Under the pieces are notes generated by a model. That model was not told the origin of the DNA, searched no databases, and worked only from the letters and a program-made list of their open reading frames with translations. A DNA stretch of 34,261 nucleotides from Actinomyces bowdenii (GTDB lineage: Bacteria > Actinomycetota > Actinomycetes > Actinomycetales > Actinomycetaceae): the NCBI RefSeq assembly GCF_017592395.1, contig NZ_JAGFOU010000008.1, forward strand, positions 1-34,261, in the 5' to 3' direction. The first letter of the stretch is position 1, and every line of letters starts with the position of its first letter. Both the position numbers and the translations under genes were made by a program. Below, one piece after another: positions 1 through 12,406 of the stretch.

Positions 1-436
1 GGTTCTTGGGCATCGTGGGACACTCCTAGTGATTCTTGGTCGAACAGCTGGGCTCCCACGATGCCCACCCCAGCCACCCTCGCCGGCCAGGCCCGCAGGA
101 ATTGCCACCACACTACGAGACGCACCCGCCGCCGCGCACCGTCCGCCTCCCGGTGGTCCCCTTCCGGCTCTGAGCCCGGCACGACGACGGAGGGCCGGGG
201 CACTGCGGCGTGGTATGGGGGGCAGCGGCGAGCTCGCGGATGGTATGGGCTGTCACAGGGCCGTCGGGCCCACCCAACTCACGCATGAAAATGACGCCGT
301 TCCAGCCTGAGCCGTGTACGTCAGCGGTGGATAAGTGCGGCAAGCTCCTCCCTGTCCACAGCCGGCCCCTGCAGGGGGCGACATCCCCGGCCGCCCGCCG
401 CACACTCCGGTCATGACTCCCGCGACGCACTACCCC
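1..436. other. Intergenic left edge, no supported gene
   Basis: I see no convincing gene in this stretch. The open frames here are short, proline/arginine-rich and overlap one another on both strands, as expected by chance at this GC content. The visible structure is the inverted repeat at 7-67 (listed separately) and a short direct repeat, TGGTATGGG, at 211 and 241. The stretch probably holds the end of an upstream transcription unit and the promoter of the endonuclease-like gene. I could not find a promoter with both a -35 and a -10 element. Confidence 0.5.
7..67. repeat. 14-bp inverted repeat, possible terminator of an upstream gene
   Basis: Bases 7-20 (TGGGCATCGTGGGA) are the exact reverse complement of bases 54-67, with a 33-base loop. 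No run of T follows, so an intrinsic terminator is possible but unproven. A protein-binding dyad is the alternative. The gene it might serve lies outside the window. Confidence 0.45.
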
Positions 437-1510
437 ATGTCACCCAGACTCCGCGTCCGTCTCGTCAGGCGCGGCAGCGGCGGCCCCGCCCTCTCTCGGC
501 GCACGAACGAGCTGCCGATCATGCGCGGCTACTCCCTGGTGACGAATCCTGACCTCGCCCCATGGGAGCAGCGCACCGCGGTCTCTCTGGCGCGTGCCAT
601 TGCAGCACTGCAGCGGGCCCCGGCGGCCCGGTGCCTGACCCACACCTCTGCGGCCCTCGTCCTCGGGCTGGGGATGTGGGCCCAGGAGCCCGATGTCCAC
701 CTCGCCACGGCGTGCCGTCCCCGCCGCACCGCCACGCGCCTGCCCGCCGTCCACTACCCCCGCACAGGCCCGCCCACCCCGGTGCCGGGCGGGCCGCGCG
801 CGGGGGCGAAGGTGGTCCACCTGCGCCGTCGTCGCCTGGACCTGCCCGGCGAGGACATCATCGAGGTGGCAGGCCTGCCGGTGACCACTGCGCTGCGCAC
901 CGCCTTCGACTGCGCCTGCGACGAGCCCGCCCACAACGCCCTGTGCATCGCCGACTCCGCCCTGCGCCTGGTCTGCGATCCCTGCACCTGGCGTCCCGGC
1001 CAGTGCGAGGCGCCCTTGGCGCAGGCCCGCGCAGCCTGGCAGCGGATGATCGAGGCGGGCGCCGGCAGGCATGGCATCCGGCAGGCCCGGGCCGTCCTGG
1101 CTGCTGCCAGCCCGTGGTCGGACTCGCCCGCCGAGAGCCTGGTGCGGTGGCTCGTGCTGGCCCTGGGCCTGCCGGCGCCCGAGCTCCAGCACCCCGTGGA
1201 GGGCCGCCGCGGCACCAGGTACCTGGACCTGAGCTGGCCCGGCCTGCGGATCGTGCTGGAGGTTGATGGCCGCATGAAGTACCAGGCGCCGCAGGACATC
1301 TACGACGAGAAGCTCCGCCAGGACGACATCCACTCCCAGGGCTGGACCATGCTGCGCATCCCCACCGAGGACCTGCGCGACCTGCGCGCCCTGGCCGGCC
1401 GCATCCTGGCCCTCTTCCCCGCCCCGGTCCTGGCCGGGCTGCGCCCCGACCCCCTCCTGCGCGGCACGGGTCTGTGGGGCTCGCACTCCGAGGGGCCGGT
1501 CCTGCTGTGA
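437..1510 (+). CDS. PD-(D/E)XK / DUF559-type endonuclease-like protein
   Basis: Predicted cytosolic protein of about 357 residues. The C-terminal third carries a DUF559/very-short-patch-repair-like nuclease core: strand YLDLSWP, then LEVDGRMKY, which supplies an E-x-D-G-x-x-K set resembling the PD-(D/E)XK active site, followed by DDIHSQGW and LRIPTEDL. The middle (VAGLPVTTALRTAFDCA...ADSALR) resembles the region before the nuclease core in actinobacterial proteins often annotated as AbiEi-like or DUF559. The substrate is unknown and no toxin, methyltransferase or other partner lies next to it. The start is uncertain: ATG 437 gives the most family-like N-terminus (basic, then RRTNELPIMRGYS); ATG 413 and GTG 335 are in frame, and none has a good ribosome-binding site. 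It stands alone, 728 bases before rpoB. Confidence 0.65.
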   Translation: MSPRLRVRLVRRGSGGPALSRRTNELPIMRGYSLVTNPDLAPWEQRTAVSLARAIAALQRAPAARCLTHTSAALVLGLGMWAQEPDVHLATACRPRRTATRLPAVHYPRTGPPTPVPGGPRAGAKVVHLRRRRLDLPGEDIIEVAGLPVTTALRTAFDCACDEPAHNALCIADSALRLVCDPCTWRPGQCEAPLAQARAAWQRMIEAGAGRHGIRQARAVLAAASPWSDSPAESLVRWLVLALGLPAPELQHPVEGRRGTRYLDLSWPGLRIVLEVDGRMKYQAPQDIYDEKLRQDDIHSQGWTMLRIPTEDLRDLRALAGRILALFPAPVLAGLRPDPLLRGTGLWGSHSEGPVLL

Positions 1511-1527
1511 GCCCTGAGCCGCGGGAG

Positions 1528-1710
1528 GGTTGGTCCCGGCTCGGCCCGGTGCTCGGACCGTGGCGGACCTGAATACCCGCCTGGGCCTGGTCGGTCCCGC
1601 GCCGGCCCGGCGCTCGGATCCGCTCGGCTCGCATCGCCCGGGTTGCGCGGGTCGGTCCCGGGTCAGGGCCGGCACCCGGGCCGCGCCGGCCCATCGACCG
1701 GCCCTGCGCT
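1528..1710. repeat. Three imperfect 61-base tandem units
   Basis: The motif GGTYGGTCCCG recurs at 1528, 1589 and 1650, exactly 61 bases apart. Units 1 and 2 match at about 25 of the first 30 bases (GGTYGGTCCCG then CGGCCCGGYGCTCGGA); the rest of each unit and unit 3 have diverged more. The repeats directly follow the endonuclease-like gene and lie in no credible frame. Confidence 0.5.
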
Positions 1711-1790
1711 GATCCCGACGGCGGCCGCCTCCCGGTCCCGCTCCTGACGACGGCGGTGGCGGTGCTGCGGCCGTGCTGTGGCGGGGGCGG

Positions 1791-1824
1791 GGTGAGCGCG
1801 TCGTCGGGGTGAGCGCGTCGTCGG
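1791..1824. repeat. 17-base perfect tandem duplication
   Basis: GGTGAGCGCGTCGTCGG occurs twice back to back (1791-1807 and 1808-1824). It is non-coding and could reflect replication slippage. Confidence 0.7.
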
Positions 1825-1847
1825 GGCGTGGTGCTGGGCGCCGATTA

Positions 1848-1945
1848 GGCGTCACTTGGCGACTTGGACGTCACTTGGCGGAATGGACGTACCTTGTAGG
1901 TGTCGTCTGAGTCGCGAAGTGACGCGCTTGTCGCGAAGTGACGCC
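1848..1945. repeat. Large imperfect dyad with four GTCACTTSGCGAC boxes
   Basis: The box GTCACTTGGCG appears at 1851 and 1870. Its near-perfect inverse GTCGCGAAGTGAC appears at 1911 and 1930. Both the outer and the inner pair are centred on about 1896.5, the middle contains ACCT-TGT-AGGT (1891-1901), and GGC/GCC closes the outer ends. The whole stretch can therefore fold as one long interrupted hairpin with arms of about 47 bases. It lies upstream of the candidate rpoB promoter. It could be a bidirectional terminator, an array of operator sites, or a small dispersed repeat element. Confidence 0.65.
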
Positions 1946-2072
1946 CTTCTTGCCCCCGGGAGCCCGGGGGCGCCAGGGCGCTCTGCGCGGGGTGCGGCCT
2001 GCTGGAGGGGCGTGGGGCGGGGCAGTATGCGCGACTGTGGTGGGAATCGCAAGAAGCGGGTGCTGCTGGGCA

Positions 2073-2101
2073 TGGTCACCTGTGGAGCGGGCGTGTACGC
2101 T
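2073..2101 (+). promoter_or_regulatory. Candidate sigma-70-type promoter of rpoBC
   Basis: A -35-like TGGTCA (2073-2078) and a -10-like TACGCT (2096-2101, matching TAnnnT) are 17 bases apart. This would start transcription near 2108 and leave a leader of about 130 bases before the TTG start of rpoB. The match is moderate and rests on sequence alone. Confidence 0.4.
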
Positions 2102-2238
2102 AGCGCTTTGCGTCCATTGTGTGTACTAGCGCCAGTGGTGTGTCCAAGCCCGGGGTCCAGCCGCCCCCGGTGAGGCGCCCGCCGGGGCCGGTGCCCAGTG
2201 TACGAAGAGTGATCCCCGATCTGAGGGAAGGATCCCCT

Positions 2239-5760
<3,522 letters not shown>

Positions 5761-5804
5761 GCCGGTCGTGACCAGCCCCGACAACTCCATCACGGGTCCC
5801 GGTT

Positions 5805-5869
5805 GAGGATCGGGGGCGGCGCAGGCACCGGGCCTGCCGGCAGCACCGCCCGCGCCGCCCCCCATCCTC
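5805..5869 (+). terminator. 18-bp hairpin in the rpoB-rpoC spacer (attenuator-like)
   Basis: Bases 5805-5822 pair with 5852-5869 over 18 positions with one C-C mismatch. Inside the loop GCAGGC/GCCTGC can form a second small stem. No T run follows, so full termination is unlikely; partial attenuation or an RNA-processing/stability role between rpoB and rpoC is more plausible. Confidence 0.55.
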
Positions 5870-5884
5870 CCGGACCACCGGGCA

Positions 5885-5910
5885 CCGTCGTCGTCCTGGA
5901 ACAACGACGG
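5885..5910 (+). other. 10-bp hairpin before rpoC
   Basis: CCGTCGTCGT (5885-5894) pairs with ACAACGACGG (5901-5910), with one mismatch and a six-base loop (CCTGGA). It lies about 50 bases before the rpoC start and immediately after the larger spacer hairpin. Confidence 0.45.
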
Positions 5911-5962
5911 CGGAGCGCCCCCACCACACCACCTGATGACTGAACCATCGGAAGTAGGAACT

Positions 5963-9919
<3,957 letters not shown>

Positions 9920-9954
9920 GCCGCTGAGGCCGGCCCGCCCGGTATCGCATCCGC

Positions 9955-9995
9955 GTGGCTCTGGCGGCCGCCTCACGGGCGGCCGCCAGAGCCAC
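9955..9995 (+). terminator. Perfect 18-bp hairpin after rpoC
   Basis: GTGGCTCTGGCGGCCGCC (9955-9972) is exactly complementary to 9978-9995, with a five-base loop. It lies 35 bases after the rpoC stop. There is no clear T run, as is common for actinobacterial terminators. It probably closes the rpoBC unit and separates it from the promoter at 10026. Confidence 0.75.
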
Positions 9996-10025
9996 GCTCA
10001 TGTCTGCGCAGGTGAGGCTGTTTCT

Positions 10026-10055
10026 TTGGCAGGCAGCGCGGATCATTGCTAGCCT
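10026..10055 (+). promoter_or_regulatory. Candidate promoter of the tubulin-like/GTPase locus
   Basis: TTGGCA (10026-10031, five of six matches to TTGACA) and TAGCCT (10050-10055, matching TAnnnT) are 18 bases apart. This is the best promoter match I see in the window. It lies between the rpoC hairpin and the first gene of the locus, so the locus should be transcribed independently of rpoBC. Confidence 0.55.
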
Positions 10056-10082
10056 CATCTCAAGATCGCGATGCCCGACACA

Positions 10083-10121
10083 TCTATTAATAGAACTAAT
10101 CAGTGCGCTGCTCTGAGCGCA
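10083..10121 (+). promoter_or_regulatory. AT-rich palindrome and small hairpin in the locus leader
   Basis: TCTATTAATAGA (10083-10094) is a perfect 12-base palindrome in the most AT-rich patch of the window. It is followed by TGCGCT/AGCGCA (10104-10109 and 10116-10121), a 6-bp stem with a six-base loop ending 9 bases before the start codon. These could be an operator and a leader hairpin; neither is proven. Confidence 0.35.
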
Positions 10122-10130
10122 TCGAAATGA

Positions 10131-10985
10131 GTGACAGTGAGCGAGATCCCCGAAGCTGCTGAAGCACGCAATCCCGGCACTCCGCCCGAGCGCCTGGGCG
10201 ACCTGGCGGATGCCTTTCCCGAGTTGCACCGCCTCATCGTGGTCAACCCCGCCTGCCCGCCGGATCTGCGCTCCTGGATCCTGGAGGAGGTCAAGGACCC
10301 CATGGCGCGGCGGGCCTGGCAGGCGCACCAGAAGGCGCAGGCCGGGGAGGCCACCACCACGCAGATGCCCGCGGTCGGCTCGGCGCCCACAGCCCCCATG
10401 CCTGCGCTCGGCCGCCAGGGGGCACCGCCAGCCGGCGTGCCCAGAGCCGGCGCCCCGTATGCGGCCCAGGCAGCACCGCGCAGGAGGAGCAGCGGCTGCC
10501 TCGTCGCCTCCGTCCTGACTGCGGGGGTCCTGGTCCTGGCCGGCTCATGCACCGCCTACGTCGCCTCCCAGCTCTCAGGCGGTTCCGGTGGCTCCTCGGC
10601 CTCCAGCTCGCAGGAGGCCCAGGCCGATCCCGCCCCGGTCGACGCCATCAGCGCCGATCTCATCCAATCGCCCTCGCTGAACATCTCCTGCGAGATCGGG
10701 ACCGACTCGGTCTCCTGCTCGATCGCCGAGCGCTACTACGCCGAGAACGGGCAGGAGGACTGCGACGCCTCCCTGTTCTCACTGACCACCACGGAGTCCA
10801 CCGCCCTGGCCTGTGGCGAGGAGTTCATCGGTGTCGAGGGGCAGCAGGTCCACACCCTGGAGTACGGCACGTCCGCCGCCAACGACACCTACGCCTGCAG
10901 TTCCGAGGAGACCGGCATGACCTGCTGGAACCAGTGGACGGGCCACGGCTTCACCCTCAACCGCACTTCCTACGAGACCTTCTGA
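10131..10985 (+). CDS. Single-pass membrane protein with LRV-like N-terminus and Cys-rich outer domain
   Basis: 284 residues. Residues 9-60 (ARNPGTPPERLGDLADAFPELH...VVNPACPPDLRSWI) resemble the actinobacterial leucine-rich-repeat-variant domain, a small helical module thought to bind proteins. A proline/alanine linker follows (70-117), then one membrane helix (about 122-146) preceded by RRR, so the N-terminus should be cytosolic. The outer part is a serine-rich stalk and a domain with six cysteines ending ACSSEETGMTCWNQWTGHGF, a motif type seen in exported actinobacterial proteins; three disulfides are plausible. GTG 10131 is used here; GTG 10137 is equally possible and neither has a clear ribosome-binding site. 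It is the first gene of the locus, 15 bases before the next. Function unknown. Confidence 0.75.
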   Translation: MTVSEIPEAAEARNPGTPPERLGDLADAFPELHRLIVVNPACPPDLRSWILEEVKDPMARRAWQAHQKAQAGEATTTQMPAVGSAPTAPMPALGRQGAPPAGVPRAGAPYAAQAAPRRRSSGCLVASVLTAGVLVLAGSCTAYVASQLSGGSGGSSASSSQEAQADPAPVDAISADLIQSPSLNISCEIGTDSVSCSIAERYYAENGQEDCDASLFSLTTTESTALACGEEFIGVEGQQVHTLEYGTSAANDTYACSSEETGMTCWNQWTGHGFTLNRTSYETF

Positions 10986-11000
10986 GAGAGGCTGGCTGAC

Positions 11001-11870
11001 ATGGCGGGACGCCCTCAGCCCGAGCGCTGGCGCATGAGCCGGGGCGCCGGCGCGCCTCCGGTCGGGAGCCCGTCTCTGTCCCCAGGCGCCCTGCCCCTGC
11101 TGGATGAGCCCTCGCATCCGCTGGCGGCACCGGGCGCCGCACTCTCCAGGCGGCCGGGAGCAGGCGGGACTGGCGGCGTGGGACTACCGAGCCTTGAGGA
11201 GGCCACCGGGAGACCCTCCCCACAGGCCCGCGCACAGCGGTCCGCTCCGGTCTCCCCGGGGGAGCCAACCGGCCCGGCAGGCCCCCGGGACGCCCGCCCA
11301 GGGGCATCGGCCCCCTCGGCGGGGCCATCGGTGGTGCGCGCAGCCGTCAGAGCCCCGGCGCAGCGGCGCCGCACCCGCGCCCAGCCCGCGGGCATGATCC
11401 TGACGGTACTGGCAGTCCTGCTCCTGGGGTGGGGCACCCACGCGCTGCTGACCTCCGTCCATATCGTCGCCCACCTGCTCAGCGGTGCCCCGCTGTTCAG
11501 CCGGGCTGCCGCGATGGTGATCGCGGGGGGAGCCCTGACGGCGCTGTGCGCCGTCATCTGCTCGGTCATCGCCGTCGTGCGGGCCCGGCCTCGGGCCGTG
11601 GCGGCGTCTCTCCTCGTGGGCAGCCTCATCCTGCCCGCCGGTGCGGCGGTCACGGGACTGTCCCTGGGGGCTGCAGCCCTCAAGGCGCAGACTCTCGCGG
11701 AGGCCTCCGCTGCGGCAGGGCGGATCGATCCCGCCGCGGTCGAGGCGCTGCTCACGCGGGCCCAGGGCCTGGGCATCGAGGTGCCGTGGAGCGAAGAGCT
11801 CCTGGACATCCTGCGGCAGGCCGAGCAGAGCCTGCCGGACCCGGAGCGCACTGAGCAGGAGGCGGGCTGA
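11001..11870 (+). CDS. Three-helix membrane protein A, paralogue of the 29387 gene
   Basis: 289 residues. A disordered, proline/alanine/serine-rich cytosolic N-terminus (1-128) precedes three predicted membrane helices (about 131-155, 168-195, 200-222) and an outer tail of about 65 residues. The helices and tail match the product of the 29387 gene: GWGTHALLTSVHI against GWGTYSLLISLHV, and IDPAAVEALL...GIEVPWSEELLDILRQAEQ against VDPEQIDALL...GIDVPWREELVGILRGADQ. GAGAGG lies about 11 bases before the ATG, and the gene starts 15 bases after the previous stop. The conserved outer tail suggests a shared partner. I do not recognise a named family. Confidence 0.75.
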   Translation: MAGRPQPERWRMSRGAGAPPVGSPSLSPGALPLLDEPSHPLAAPGAALSRRPGAGGTGGVGLPSLEEATGRPSPQARAQRSAPVSPGEPTGPAGPRDARPGASAPSAGPSVVRAAVRAPAQRRRTRAQPAGMILTVLAVLLLGWGTHALLTSVHIVAHLLSGAPLFSRAAAMVIAGGALTALCAVICSVIAVVRARPRAVAASLLVGSLILPAGAAVTGLSLGAAALKAQTLAEASAAAGRIDPAAVEALLTRAQGLGIEVPWSEELLDILRQAEQSLPDPERTEQEAG

Positions 11871-11917
11871 TGACAGACGCCCTGTGCCAACACCCTCGAC
11901 CGCAGGAGGCACCGTAA
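11870..11917 (+). other. 15-codon mini-ORF overlapping the upstream stop
   Basis: The stop of the preceding gene overlaps an ATG (TGATG, 11868-11872) that opens a 15-codon frame (MTDALCQHPRPQEAP). It ends with TAA at 11915-11917, two bases before the next gene's ATG, and spans that gene's AGGAGG site. It could let ribosomes run on and re-initiate, coupling the two genes. It may also be chance. Confidence 0.3.
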
Positions 11918-11919
11918 CG

Positions 11920-12399
11920 ATGACGCCGTCCTTCCCCACCATTCCCCAGGCCGGCGCCTGGGACCATTCCCCGCCCGCTGAGCCGGGCCCGCAGCCCGGC
12001 GCCCCGGCCGAGCAGGCCGCCGCGACCGCCTCCTCAGCGCCAGGCCTGGGAGCCCCCGGTTCCGCACGCTCCGCAGAGGGAGCCCCTAGCGTGCGGATCC
12101 ACACCATCAAGGCGCCGGTGGGAATGCTGTACGCCGCCATGGGGGCGGCGGTGCTGGCAATCGTCCTGGCGGCGGCCTCGGAGGTGCTCGCCGTGGCCAT
12201 CAGCAGCTGGGCGCTGGCAGGGATCCTGGGCATGGGGGCGGCGACGGCCTTCGTCGTGCGCGACGCGGCGCGCCAGACCGACCCCTGGTACCTGCACACC
12301 CCGCGCACCCGGCTCCTCTACCGGGCCACCGTCGTGGTCTGCCTCCTGGCCGTCATCGCCGCGTCCGTGCGCATCGCCCTCATCGTGGGAAGGATGTGA
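11920..12399 (+). CDS. Small three-helix membrane protein
   Basis: 159 residues. ATG 11920 follows a canonical AGGAGG (11904-11909) at 10 bases. Residues 1-65 are proline/alanine-rich and probably disordered. Three hydrophobic helices follow: GMLYAAMGAAVLAIVLAAA, SWALAGILGMGAATAFVV, and a C-terminal VVVCLLAVIAASVRIALIV. A basic loop (DAARQTDPWYLHTPRTR) lies between the last two. I do not recognise the family. It sits between membrane protein A and the secreted vWA gene, 7 bases before the latter, so it is probably co-translated with both. Confidence 0.7.
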   Translation: MTPSFPTIPQAGAWDHSPPAEPGPQPGAPAEQAAATASSAPGLGAPGSARSAEGAPSVRIHTIKAPVGMLYAAMGAAVLAIVLAAASEVLAVAISSWALAGILGMGAATAFVVRDAARQTDPWYLHTPRTRLLYRATVVVCLLAVIAASVRIALIVGRM

Positions 12400-12406
12400 G
12401 GCGGCG

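Larger units (their letters stand above)
1511..2238. other. Repeat-rich spacer and rpoB leader region
   Basis: There is no supported gene here. From left to right it holds three imperfect 61-base tandem units (1528-1710), a 17-base perfect tandem duplication (1791-1824), a large imperfect dyad (1848-1945), a candidate promoter (2073-2101) and an rpoB leader of about 130 bases. A direct repeat, TGTAC(G)CTAGCGC, at 2094 and 2122 overlaps the promoter area. An in-frame ATG at 2119 would extend RpoB by 40 proline-rich residues; I do not believe it is used. Confidence 0.6.

Noticed and set aside
1..80. Possible tRNA because of the inverted repeat at the left edge
   Set aside because: No D, anticodon or T-arm arrangement fits; the 33-base loop and missing T-arm consensus rule it out.
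29..430. Short overlapping frames near the left edge as small genes
   Set aside because: They overlap on both strands, are Pro/Arg-rich and lack ribosome-binding sites; nothing supports translation.
2119..2238. ATG 2119 as the rpoB start
   Set aside because: It would add 40 proline-rich residues with no counterpart in RpoB relatives and lacks a ribosome-binding site, whereas TTG 2239 has GGGAAGG 7 bases upstream.
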